Made by a program: the position numbers and the translations under genes. 47,467 nucleotides of DNA from assembly GCF_003605405.2 (NCBI RefSeq), contig NZ_QYTW02000005.1:116936-164402 (forward strand), read 5' to 3'. This document shows positions 33,863 through 42,417 of this stretch, in pieces; position 1 is the first letter of the stretch; every line of letters starts with the position of its first letter. The stretch comes from Siminovitchia terrae. Its GTDB lineage: Bacteria > Bacillota > Bacilli > Bacillales > Bacillaceae_C. The notes under the pieces are model-generated. The model made no database searches. It was not told the DNA's origin and saw nothing but the letters and a program-made list of their open reading frames with translations.

Positions 33863-34904
33863 TCTATTATTGGCAGGCAGTTTGGTGTTAGCTGGATGCG
33901 GCAATGATGCAAAACCGGAAAAATCCGATAATGGTGGAGGAGAAGAGCCTAATAAATTAGTAGTCACTTCCTTTGGCGGTGATTATGAAAAAGCCCAAAT
34001 GGAATATCTGATCAAACCATTTGAGAAAGAGTTTAACGCAGAAGTGGAAGTGGTTACATTATATTCCGCTGATGCCCTGGCTAAGCTAAGAGCACAGAAG
34101 AACGCACCTGAAATCGACGTCGTTCAATTTTCCGGCGGACAGGAAATTCAAGCTGCTAAAGAGGATTTAATTTTAGAGATAGACTCCGATATCGTTAAGA
34201 ATACAGGCGAGCTTTATGACAATGCAAAGAAAACAAATTACGGTCCTGCCATTGCATTCGATGCGCTGGGATTACTATATAATACAGAACTTGTGAAAGA
34301 AGCACCAACCTCTTGGGAAGATTTATGGAAAAAAGAATATAAAGGAAAAGTGGGATTAGTTGATATCTCCAACACCTATGGATTACAATTCCTCGCTATG
34401 ATGGCAAAGCTTCACGGTGGCGATGAAGAAAATATTGATCCGGGTTTTGAAAAAATTAAAACTTTACTACCAAATACAGCTTCAGTTGTAGCTACAACAC
34501 CAGACATGGGGAATTTGTTCGCACAGGAAGAAGTCGTGATTGCACCATATGATGCTGGTTATGCCTTTAACTTTAGCAAACAAGGTCAGCCTATTGGTTT
34601 TGTCATTCCTGACGAAGGAGCAATGGCGGTATTCATTAATATGCAAGTAGTTAAAGGGACAGAAAGTCCAAAATTGGCGCAAGAATTCGTCAACTATTCT
34701 TTAAGACCGGAAGTTCAAAAGGCTTTTGCAGAAGAAACTGGTTTTGCACCAACAAATAAAAATGTGGAAATCTCTGAGGAATTAGCGAAAGTGATGCCGT
34801 ACGGAGAAGAAGCTGTAAATAGCCTTGTCGACCTGAATTGGGAAGTAGCAAATAATAATAAAGATGATTGGACAGACCGTTGGAATAAAATGATCAGCCA
34901 GTAA
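33843..34904 (+). CDS. spermidine/putrescine-binding lipoprotein (PotD-like)
   Basis: A 353-residue family 1 polyamine-type binding protein. The signal peptide ends in the lipobox LAGC with the lipidated Cys at about residue 20, followed by a Gly/Glu-rich linker. The mature part has LVVTSFGGDYEKAQMEYLIKPFEKEF, YGPAIAFDALGLLYNTELV and APTSWEDLWKKEYKGKVGL, all PotD/PotF-like. ATG 33843 follows AAAAGGGGACAAG and overlaps the PuuD-type gene by 20 bases. Next come two permeases and an ATPase, so this is the receptor of a complete polyamine-type importer. The exact amine is not determined. Confidence 0.92.
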   Translation: MKKALGSLLLAGSLVLAGCGNDAKPEKSDNGGGEEPNKLVVTSFGGDYEKAQMEYLIKPFEKEFNAEVEVVTLYSADALAKLRAQKNAPEIDVVQFSGGQEIQAAKEDLILEIDSDIVKNTGELYDNAKKTNYGPAIAFDALGLLYNTELVKEAPTSWEDLWKKEYKGKVGLVDISNTYGLQFLAMMAKLHGGDEENIDPGFEKIKTLLPNTASVVATTPDMGNLFAQEEVVIAPYDAGYAFNFSKQGQPIGFVIPDEGAMAVFINMQVVKGTESPKLAQEFVNYSLRPEVQKAFAEETGFAPTNKNVEISEELAKVMPYGEEAVNSLVDLNWEVANNNKDDWTDRWNKMISQ

Positions 34905-34911
34905 TAGCACT

Positions 34912-34940
34912 AAGGGCAGTGGCAGGTGCTGCCCTTTCTA
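34912..34940 (+). terminator. hairpin between binding protein and permease
   Basis: AAGGGCAG pairs with CTGCCCTT and is followed by TCTAATATT. As at 4130-4166, a hairpin after a binding-protein gene may lower permease expression. Confidence 0.6.
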
Positions 34941-34962
34941 ATATTTGTAAGAAGGTGAATGG

Positions 34963-35820
34963 ATGTCTAAAAAAATACCCCCTTATTGGATTTTAATGGC
35001 TCCAGGTCTACTAGTTCTATTCTTTTTCTTTCTCTTCCCCTTGGGACAAATAGTACTGTTCAGTTTTTTTAAATCCCAACCCGGCGCGGGAATGGAAGCG
35101 GCCTTTACACTAGAGAATTATTTCCGATTTTTATCAGATCCCCACTATCTAGGAATTTTGTGGAGAACAATCTGGATCGGATTAGCAACAAGCATCATTT
35201 GTTTAATTATGGGGTATTCCATCGCTTATGGAATCTCTCGCTCAAATCCTAAATATCAAAATCTTTTGTTGCTTCTCGTTATCCTTCCGTTATTAACGAG
35301 TGCAGTGGTAAGGAATTTTGGTTGGATGGTAATTATGGGAAAAAATGGTTTGATTAACCAAGCCCTTTTGGGAATAGGTCTCATCTCAGAACCAGCTGAA
35401 ATTTTATATACGTCGACTGGTGTAGTCATTGCCATGACACACGTAATGCTGCCGTTTATGGTTCTTATTCTTTACCCTGTATTGGATGGCTTGGATTTAA
35501 ATGTAGAGTCTGCGGCAGAAAGCTTGGGAGCTTCACCAGGAAAAGTTTTTTGGCTTGTAACGATACCGCTCTCAATTCCAGGAATCTTGGCTGGTACATT
35601 ATTGGTGTTTTCAATGTCAATCAGTTTCTATATTACTCCGGCATTAATCGGTGGTCCACGAGTACAAGTGATGGCGACAGAAGTTTACAATCAAACGATG
35701 AATCTGTTGAACTGGCCGTTTTCTTCAGCCGTTTCCGTCATCCTTCTTATCACTGTGTTAATTATTATCAGTTTTTACAATAAAGCAATGAAAAAAGTTT
35801 CACCACAAGGAGCTGAGTAA
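34963..35820 (+). CDS. polyamine-type ABC transporter permease (PotB-like)
   Basis: A 285-residue inner-membrane permease with about six membrane segments. The ATPase coupling motif is ESAAESLGASPGKVFWLVTIPLS (about residues 183-205). The N-terminal PGLLVLFFFFLFPLGQIVLFSF and the ENYFRFLSDPHYLGILWRT loop are PotB/PotH-like. AGAAGGTGAATGG precedes the ATG. It pairs with the PotC-like permease that starts two bases after its stop. Confidence 0.92.
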   Translation: MSKKIPPYWILMAPGLLVLFFFFLFPLGQIVLFSFFKSQPGAGMEAAFTLENYFRFLSDPHYLGILWRTIWIGLATSIICLIMGYSIAYGISRSNPKYQNLLLLLVILPLLTSAVVRNFGWMVIMGKNGLINQALLGIGLISEPAEILYTSTGVVIAMTHVMLPFMVLILYPVLDGLDLNVESAAESLGASPGKVFWLVTIPLSIPGILAGTLLVFSMSISFYITPALIGGPRVQVMATEVYNQTMNLLNWPFSSAVSVILLITVLIIISFYNKAMKKVSPQGAE

Positions 35821-35822
35821 AA

Positions 35823-36605
35823 ATGCGTCCCATTAAAGTGTTTCAAATATTAAATATATTCTTCTACATTTTTCTCGCAGCTCCCTTGTTGATTGTTATT
35901 CTAACGTCGTTTAGTGACAGCTCATACTTGGTGTTTCCGCCGAAAGGTTTCACACTCAGCTGGTATGAACATGTCTTTACTGACGGCCGTTATTTACAAC
36001 CATTTATTAATAGCTTAATTGTTGCGATTGTTTCTACAGGATTTGCACTGGTGTTAGGGATCATGATCTCATTGGCCATAAAAAGATACGACTTTAAATT
36101 TAAAGGTTTGATCAGTTCTTTGTTTTTATCCCCGCTGATCGTGCCAACTTTGTTATTGGGAATAGGGCTGTTAATTCTTTTCAGCAATCTCGGTGTTACC
36201 AATGCTTATGTCAGGTTGATACTGGCTCACACAGTATTAACAATACCTTATGTGATAAGAGCAGTTTCGGCAGGTTTGTCTAAGTTGAACCCTTCAGTTG
36301 AAGAGGCATCGCGGGTATTGGGGGCTTCCCCGTTTTTAACTACATTCTTAGTCACTTTGCCATTAATCAGACCAGCATTGATTTCGGGAGCATTCTTTGG
36401 ATTCATTATCTCGTTCGATGAGCTTGTTGTAGCCCTGTTTTTAACTAGTTCAAATGTGGTTACTTTACCGATACTGATCTATTCAGATATTCAATTTAAC
36501 TTAGATCCATCTATATCCGCGATTTCTTCGGTTTTAATTATTGGGACGGTCATCCTTGGGCTTATTAGTATGAAATTTATTGATAAGAAAAGTTTCTTTG
36601 GGTAG
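35823..36605 (+). CDS. polyamine-type ABC transporter permease (PotC-like)
   Basis: A 260-residue permease with about six membrane segments. The coupling motif is EEASRVLGASPFLTTFLVTLPLI (about 160-182), and FPPKGFTLSWYEHVF near residue 40 is a PotC/PotI hallmark. The two-base gap after the PotB-like gene and the ribosome site inside the end of that gene show tight coupling. The ATPase gene follows after 14 bases. Confidence 0.92.
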   Translation: MRPIKVFQILNIFFYIFLAAPLLIVILTSFSDSSYLVFPPKGFTLSWYEHVFTDGRYLQPFINSLIVAIVSTGFALVLGIMISLAIKRYDFKFKGLISSLFLSPLIVPTLLLGIGLLILFSNLGVTNAYVRLILAHTVLTIPYVIRAVSAGLSKLNPSVEEASRVLGASPFLTTFLVTLPLIRPALISGAFFGFIISFDELVVALFLTSSNVVTLPILIYSDIQFNLDPSISAISSVLIIGTVILGLISMKFIDKKSFFG

Positions 36606-36619
36606 GAAGGAGTTTTTAA

Positions 36620-37693
36620 ATGAGCCATTTTGAAATTAGCAAGCTTTGCAAACAATACGGAGAAAATGTCATCGTGGATCATTTGGATTTAAGCATTAAA
36701 GAAGGCGAATTTATCTCGTTACTAGGTCCGAGTGGCTGCGGAAAAACAACCACTTTAAGAATGATTGCCGGACTTTTAAAACCAACGAGCGGCTCCATAA
36801 AATTGGGAGAAAAAGAATTAAGCAGCATTCCGACCCATAAACGGAATATTGGCTTGGTATTTCAAAACTATGCACTTTTTCCACATCTAACTGTTTTTAA
36901 TAATATTGCCTTTGGGTTGAAGAGACGGAAAGTGCCGGCATCTGAAATCAAACAAAGAGTGACTGATGTATTGGAGTCCGTTCAGTTATCCGGAATGGAA
37001 GAACGATTTCCTACACAGTTATCAGGAGGCCAGCAACAACGGGTTGCTTTGGCAAGAGCCCTGGTTTTACGCCCACCCATGGTTTTATTTGATGAACCGT
37101 TAAGTAACTTGGACGCTAAGCTGCGGCAGTTTTTGAGAGTTGAAATAAGACAACTACAGCAGAAACATGGATTTACAGCAATATTTGTTACCCATGATCA
37201 AGAAGAGGCCATGGTTTTATCAGACCGGATAGCGGTAATGAACAAAGGAAAAATTGCTCAACTTGGTACGCCAACTGAAATATACAGTAATCCGGCAGAT
37301 TCGTTCGTAGCTGACTTTGTCGGAGAAACAAATATGATGAAAATAAATGACGTTAAAAACAATGGCGATATTATAAGCGGAGTATTAGCAGACGATACAA
37401 AGATATCTATTAAAAACAGAGGGCAAGAAATTAAAGACAGCATTGTAATGGTTAGACCTCAAGATGTTGCATTAACCAAAACGTCTGAAGCTGTGGAGAA
37501 GAAAAATAGCATTAAAGGGCAAGTCGAGTTTATCCACTTTATTGGAGACAAATACCTTTTTGGTATTAAAACGGCTGTTCAAGATAAAATTTTTATGTGC
37601 TCACTCTCCCCAGAGGAATTTATCCGCCTCCAAATTACAGAAGGAAATGAAGTTTATGCTACATGGGAGATTGACTCAACCTTCATTTTTTAA
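36620..37693 (+). CDS. polyamine-type ABC transporter ATPase (PotA-like)
   Basis: A 357-residue ATPase with Walker A GPSGCGKTT, Q-loop VFQNYALFPH, signature LSGGQQQR, Walker B VLFDEPLSNLDAKLR and switch His in VTHDQEEA, followed by a C-terminal TOBE-type regulatory domain (about 240-357), as in PotA/FbpC. TAGGAAGGAG precedes the ATG. In most Pot operons the ATPase gene comes first; here it is last. Its TAA stop lies in the TTAAC start of repeat copy 6. Confidence 0.93.
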   Translation: MSHFEISKLCKQYGENVIVDHLDLSIKEGEFISLLGPSGCGKTTTLRMIAGLLKPTSGSIKLGEKELSSIPTHKRNIGLVFQNYALFPHLTVFNNIAFGLKRRKVPASEIKQRVTDVLESVQLSGMEERFPTQLSGGQQQRVALARALVLRPPMVLFDEPLSNLDAKLRQFLRVEIRQLQQKHGFTAIFVTHDQEEAMVLSDRIAVMNKGKIAQLGTPTEIYSNPADSFVADFVGETNMMKINDVKNNGDIISGVLADDTKISIKNRGQEIKDSIVMVRPQDVALTKTSEAVEKKNSIKGQVEFIHFIGDKYLFGIKTAVQDKIFMCSLSPEEFIRLQITEGNEVYATWEIDSTFIF

Positions 37694-37866
37694 CTTCATT
37701 CAGCAGAAGTCTCCCACTTCTGTAAGTGGTGAGATGATTGGATATTGGTTTTCCATTCAGTGGGGGTTCAAACCCTGGCTGAATAAAGTCAAAGCCTACG
37801 GCGGATGCCACAGATTTTCAGAGGAATTTTATCGAGCGGAGCTTATAAAATCTGGGCGCAATTGAT
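37690..37866 (+). repeat. TTAAC...TTGAT structured repeat, copy 6
   Basis: A 177 bp copy. Its left TTAAC holds the stop codon of the PotA-like gene. The right-end stem is lost: GGGCGCA joins ATTGAT directly, removing the part with ACGCCAAGGCG. The long stem is damaged too (GCTTATAAAATCTG, missing CGA). Confidence 0.88.
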
Positions 37867-37915
37867 AAGCAATTAGTCATTCTTGAAAAATAAATAATAT
37901 GTAGGAGTGTGTCTT

Positions 37916-39367
37916 ATGTCGGAAAAATTTGTTATTGCGCAAGGGACAGATGCATCCACACTTGATCCTTTTGCTCATTCAGAAACTACAACATCGAATA
38001 TTTTATTGCAGGTGTATGACTCTCTTGTTAAACGGAATGAAGATATGGAAATAGTTCCCCATCTCGCGGTTGAATGGGAACAAAAAAGCAGTAAAGAATT
38101 AGTCTTCCATTTACGTCAGGATGCAGTATTCCATCATGGCGATCAATTGACTGCTGAGGATGTGAAGTTCTCCATTGAGAGAATGGTAGATCCTGCTAAT
38201 GAAGAGAGATTTCCTCCTTCCGGCAGATTCAACTCCATGACATCAGTAGATATATTGGATAAATACACAGTAAAAGTGAATTTCAACAGGCCAGACCCTA
38301 ATATACTTGCGCAATTGGCAGGATTAATGATCATATCAAAAGGTTACTTTGAGTCCATTGGTGAAGAACGCTTTTCAAAGGAGCCAAGTGGTACAGGCCC
38401 ATTCAAATTCAAGCAATGGGATAGAGAAGCAGGGAAAGTCTATTTGGAGAGAAACGTTGATTATTGGGGTGGAAAAGCAGATATTGAAGTACTGGAATTT
38501 CATGCAGTTCCCCATGGTTCAGATCGAATAGCGGGATTGATTGAAGGTAATATTCATTTGACCGCAAACTTCCCTCCTTCCGAGCAGGAAAACGTTCAAC
38601 AATATGAGCATCTGACAGTTGCAGGCACACCGAGTGTCGGGGTTATTTATATGGGAATTAATACAAACCATGAAATATTGAAAAACAAAACGTTGCGCCA
38701 CGCTATTGCGCACGGCATTGATGTAAATAAGTTTATAGACGAAGAACTATTGGGATGCGGTTACCCGCTTAATGGCCCAGTCTATCCACAAGCTTTTGGA
38801 GTGGATCAGGATCAAAAACCAATTGAATACAATCCGGAAAAAGCGAAGGAATTATTAAAAGAGGCAGGCTATGAGAACGGAGTAAAAGTAAAATTAGAAG
38901 TTCCCGATGGCCGGTTTACACAGGATAAAGAAATTGCATGGAGCATAGCTGAACAGCTTAAGGAAATTGGGATTGAATTGGAAGTAGATGTCCAGCCTTG
39001 GGGACCATTTATATCACGCTTCAGAGATCATAAGTACGATCAAATGTATTATGTAGGATGGGGAAATTTCACCTTTGATCCTGATGAAGTATATAGAAAT
39101 GCTTTTATCCATCCTAAGCCTTGGAATCCTACACATTTCCATCATGAGAGACTGGCCGAGGTTGCAACAGAAGCAAGCTTATCATTAGATCAGGATAAGA
39201 GAAAAACACTATATTCTGAGGCACTTAGCATTTTCAGGGACGAACTTCCTTGGATACCGTTGTTTCAACAATTTGACCTCTATGGATTAAATAGTGCATG
39301 GAATTTCAAAGCGAGAATGGATGAGTTTATTTACGCATTTGACATTACTAAGGCCAAAACAGAATAA
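37916..39367 (+). CDS. SBP_bac_5 peptide-binding protein without signal peptide
   Basis: A 483-residue family 5 (DppA/OppA-type) binding protein. The mature fold is complete: TLDPFAHSETTTSNILLQVYDSLV at the N-terminus, FHLRQDAVFHHGDQLTAEDVKFSIERM, SGTGPFKFKQWD and a C-terminal domain ending NFKARMDEFIYAF. The protein starts MSEKFVIAQGTDAS, where the mature domain of relatives begins, and upstream bases offer no signal peptide or lipobox before repeat copy 6. GTAGGAGTG sets ATG 37916. No peptide permease genes adjoin it. Either it works in the cytoplasm or its signal-peptide coding part was lost, possibly with the repeat insertion. Confidence 0.85.
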   Translation: MSEKFVIAQGTDASTLDPFAHSETTTSNILLQVYDSLVKRNEDMEIVPHLAVEWEQKSSKELVFHLRQDAVFHHGDQLTAEDVKFSIERMVDPANEERFPPSGRFNSMTSVDILDKYTVKVNFNRPDPNILAQLAGLMIISKGYFESIGEERFSKEPSGTGPFKFKQWDREAGKVYLERNVDYWGGKADIEVLEFHAVPHGSDRIAGLIEGNIHLTANFPPSEQENVQQYEHLTVAGTPSVGVIYMGINTNHEILKNKTLRHAIAHGIDVNKFIDEELLGCGYPLNGPVYPQAFGVDQDQKPIEYNPEKAKELLKEAGYENGVKVKLEVPDGRFTQDKEIAWSIAEQLKEIGIELEVDVQPWGPFISRFRDHKYDQMYYVGWGNFTFDPDEVYRNAFIHPKPWNPTHFHHERLAEVATEASLSLDQDKRKTLYSEALSIFRDELPWIPLFQQFDLYGLNSAWNFKARMDEFIYAFDITKAKTE

Positions 39368-39380
39368 GAGAGGAAATAAC

Positions 39381-40868
39381 ATGCCATTTAACGTTAAAAA
39401 AATGTATATCAACGGCGAGTGGGTCAACAGCCAAGCTGATCAATCACGTGAAATCTTGAACCCTGCAACCGGAGAGGTAATTGCTGTAGTAGCTGAAGGT
39501 ACAGTTGAAGATGTCAAACATGCGATTCACTCAGCTCGGAAAGCGTTTGATGAAGGGCCATGGAGAAGCTTTAGCGCACAGGATCGGGCAAGTCTATTAT
39601 TGCAAATTTCTAGTCTTATAGACGAACATAAAGAAGAACTGGCTAAACTAGAAACGATGAATAACGGAAAACCTCTCAGAGAGGCTCTTTCCGATGTTGA
39701 AACGGCTTCCGATGCCTTTCGTTATTATGCTGGCTTAGTCAGAACTTCATTAGGTGAAACATTTGATTCAACAATAGATAGCATCGTTATTCAGGAGCCG
39801 ATTGGTGTTTGCACGCAAATTGTCCCGTGGAATTTCCCGCTTCAAATGGCAGCTTGGAAACTGGCTCCATGTCTTGCAGCCGGTAATGTGTCTGTATTTA
39901 AACCTGCAGAGACTACACCGTTGTCAGCGATACGACTTTTTGAACTTATGTCCGAATTAGATATTCCTCCAGGTGTTGTCAATCTGGTTCTTGGAGCTGG
40001 AAGAGTGATTGGAAATGAACTCACATCCAATGAACATGTGGATAAGGTATCTTTTACGGGCGGCACTGTAACTGGGAAAAAGATTATGGCAAATAGCATT
40101 GAGACGATGAAAAAAGTAACACTGGAGCTTGGTGGAAAGTCACCCGTTGTCGTTTTTTCAGATGTTAATATCGATACAACTGTGGAATATGCTTTATTTG
40201 GAATTTTCCTAGGAGCAGGGCAAGTATGCTCAGCGGGCTCACGAATTTTAGTTCATGAGGATATCTATCAGGAGTTTATCGGAAAAATGACGGCACACGC
40301 TGAACAAATTGTTGTAGGAAATGGGCTGGATGAAGGGGTAGAAATGGGACCTGTGGCATCTGAAGCGCATATGCATAAGGTGCTTGACTTTATCCAAACA
40401 GGAGAAAGAGAAGGGGCGACCTTAGCAACTGGCGGAAAGCGGATTGTTGAAGGGAATTATGGTAAAGGCTATTTTATAGAGCCTACTATTTTCACAAATG
40501 TTTCTAATAACATGAGTGTTGTTCAGGAAGAAATATTTGGCCCGGTTGTTACAGTTCAAACGTTTAGCTCGGAGGAAGAAGCTGTAAGATTAGCAAACAG
40601 TACGAAATATGGCCTAGCTGGAGCAGTATTCACAAATGATTTTTCTAGAACCTTAAGGGTCACGAAAAGCATGAAGGCAGGTACTGTGTGGATTAATAAA
40701 TACCATTCTGTTAATAATCAATTGCCATGGGGTGGATTTAAACAAAGCGGCTTTGGAAGAGACCTTGGTAAGAACAGTTTATTGGAATACACAGAAACGA
40801 AAGTAGTAAATATGAATATTCATTCTTCCGCTGTTGGTTTTTATAAAAGCTTCTCTGACAACAGTTAA
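39381..40868 (+). CDS. aldehyde dehydrogenase (PuuC-like)
   Basis: A 495-residue NAD(P)-dependent aldehyde dehydrogenase with Asn151 (VPWNFPL), Glu249 (LELGGKSP) and the nucleophile Cys283 (GAGQVCSAG). The C-terminal NKYHSVNNQLPWGGFKQSGFGRDLG resembles betaine/gamma-aminobutyraldehyde types. In this cluster the expected reaction is gamma-glutamyl-gamma-aminobutyraldehyde, or a related aldehyde, to the acid. The start ATG 39381 follows AGAGGAAATAAC, 13 bases after the binding-protein gene; a longer open frame into that gene is not coding. Its TAA stop lies in the TTAAC start of repeat copy 7. Confidence 0.92.
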   Translation: MPFNVKKMYINGEWVNSQADQSREILNPATGEVIAVVAEGTVEDVKHAIHSARKAFDEGPWRSFSAQDRASLLLQISSLIDEHKEELAKLETMNNGKPLREALSDVETASDAFRYYAGLVRTSLGETFDSTIDSIVIQEPIGVCTQIVPWNFPLQMAAWKLAPCLAAGNVSVFKPAETTPLSAIRLFELMSELDIPPGVVNLVLGAGRVIGNELTSNEHVDKVSFTGGTVTGKKIMANSIETMKKVTLELGGKSPVVVFSDVNIDTTVEYALFGIFLGAGQVCSAGSRILVHEDIYQEFIGKMTAHAEQIVVGNGLDEGVEMGPVASEAHMHKVLDFIQTGEREGATLATGGKRIVEGNYGKGYFIEPTIFTNVSNNMSVVQEEIFGPVVTVQTFSSEEEAVRLANSTKYGLAGAVFTNDFSRTLRVTKSMKAGTVWINKYHSVNNQLPWGGFKQSGFGRDLGKNSLLEYTETKVVNMNIHSSAVGFYKSFSDNS

Positions 40869-41058
40869 CTTCATTCAGCAGAAGTCTCCCACTTCTGTAA
40901 GTGGTGAGATGAAAGCATATTGGTATTCCATTCAGTGGGGGGGCAAACCCCGGCTGAATAAAGTTAAAGCCTCCGGCGGATGCCACAGATTTTCAGAGGA
41001 AATTTATCGAGCGAAGCTCGATAAAATCTGGGCGCAAATACGCCAAGGCGCATTTGAT
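40865..41058 (+). repeat. TTAAC...TTGAT structured repeat, copy 7
   Basis: A full-length 194 bp copy; the best reference for the family. The left end TTAACTTCATTCAGC (40865-40879) is complementary, with one mismatch, to GCTGAATAAAGTTAA (40953-40967). The 3' half holds the long stem and the right-end stem. Its left TTAAC gives the aldehyde dehydrogenase stop codon and a terminator follows nine bases after its right end. Confidence 0.92.
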
Positions 41059-41066
41059 TGAAAAAT

Positions 41067-41104
41067 AAGAGCGTAAATTCTTGAGGATTTTACGCTCTTT
41101 TCCC
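41067..41104 (+). terminator. terminator of aldehyde dehydrogenase unit
   Basis: AAGAGCGTAAA pairs with TTTACGCTCTT across TTCTTGAGGAT, ending in TTTTCCC. Confidence 0.8.
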
Positions 41105-41317
41105 TTATTCTCCCTGTCATTCAGACGCCGATGGGATCAGAATATGTACAAATTGAATTTCTTCCTCCGCATTATATTTTTGTTAAAAAATTAACTACCA
41201 AAAGCATTAACTTTCGAATATCATTTTTCCCGATACATAAACAATATTTGTTATTTTCTTCCTTCTTTTCTGTTAAAATGAACAAATAGGAAGAGCTTCC
41301 TGAAAGAAGGGATCACA

Positions 41318-42382
41318 ATGGTTGCCAAGGAGTCCAAAGATAGAAGTAACGATATGAATGTGCCCGAGCAGACTAGTGAAATAATTAGTTTATATGACGT
41401 TTTGAACAAAAAAATTCTGTATATTAGTCCGCCCCTCCCTGGACACAGGAGAATAGATATGGAGGAAATTATTAAAAATCCTTCAATTATAAGGGAAAAA
41501 TTGTATCCAGAGGATGCTGATCGGCTTTTTCAGCTATTTGAGTCTCCCTCTTCATCCCCTTGTGAAATGGACTATCAGATTAAAGGGGAAGAGAGATGGT
41601 TAAGGACAACCTTTATCCCTATTACTGATCCTTCTGGAAATGTATTGAAAGTCCTTAATTTTACACGTGAAATCACTTATTGGAGAAAAAGAGGCCAATA
41701 TGCAGAAAAGACAAATCAGATGAATCTGTGCAGCCAAATTGCGGCTGGGTTTGCCCATGAAATCAGAAATCCGCTGACAACGATTAAAGGTTTCCTGCAG
41801 TTGATGTATCAGGACAAATCGGACATATATCAACAAATGATCATTCAGGAAACGGAAAGAATCGAATCCATCATTAATGAGTTTTTAATGCTTGCGCAGC
41901 CTTATCCAGGACAGGATTTTATTTTGATTAATGTAAAGGACATCGTGGGTGACATTTTCCTTACGATCAATCCACAAGCTTCGGAAAGCAACATCAAAGT
42001 TTTCATGACCGGTGGTAAGAATCTTCCATCGGTGAATGGTTCACCTGAACAAATCAAGCAAGCTCTCTTGAACTTGATAAAAAATGCAATTCAAGCTATG
42101 CCGCTTGGTGGAACGTTGTACATTTCAGTAGCTAAGGTGGATGAGGGTGTCTCGATCATGATAAAAGATGAAGGTACAGGAATTTCACCTAAGAAATTGT
42201 CCCGTCTGGGCATACCCTTTTATTCGAACAAAGAGGAAGGGGCAGGCCTCGGAATTATGATCAGCCGACAGATCATCAAAAACCACCAAGGGACCGTTAC
42301 TTTCGAAAGTGAAATCGGAAAAGGGACTATTGTTGAGGTGATCCTGCCTTCAGCAGATGTATCAGATTTACAGGAAAACTGA
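41318..42382 (+). CDS. soluble PAS sensor histidine kinase
   Basis: A 354-residue kinase with no membrane segment. A PAS-like domain (about 20-120, ending LKVLNFTREIT) is followed by a HisKA dimerisation helix with the phospho-acceptor His147 in FAHEIRNPLTTIKGFLQLM. The ATP domain has the N box LLNLIKNAIQAM, G1 IKDEGTGI and G2 EGAGLGIMI. This build, PAS plus HisKA without a neighbouring response regulator, is that of Bacillus sporulation-type kinases feeding the Spo0F phosphorelay; that role is inferred. GAAGGGATCAC precedes the ATG. Confidence 0.9.
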   Translation: MVAKESKDRSNDMNVPEQTSEIISLYDVLNKKILYISPPLPGHRRIDMEEIIKNPSIIREKLYPEDADRLFQLFESPSSSPCEMDYQIKGEERWLRTTFIPITDPSGNVLKVLNFTREITYWRKRGQYAEKTNQMNLCSQIAAGFAHEIRNPLTTIKGFLQLMYQDKSDIYQQMIIQETERIESIINEFLMLAQPYPGQDFILINVKDIVGDIFLTINPQASESNIKVFMTGGKNLPSVNGSPEQIKQALLNLIKNAIQAMPLGGTLYISVAKVDEGVSIMIKDEGTGISPKKLSRLGIPFYSNKEEGAGLGIMISRQIIKNHQGTVTFESEIGKGTIVEVILPSADVSDLQEN

Positions 42383-42417
42383 ATCGATTGAGTAGCAGGG
42401 CCGTTACTCAATCGATT
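42382..42417 (+). terminator. perfect inverted repeat after kinase gene
   Basis: AATCGATTGAGTA (42382-42394) and TACTCAATCGATT (42405-42417) form a perfect 13 bp stem overlapping the kinase stop codon. The T-run is weak (ATTACATTC), so termination may be partial. Confidence 0.6.
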
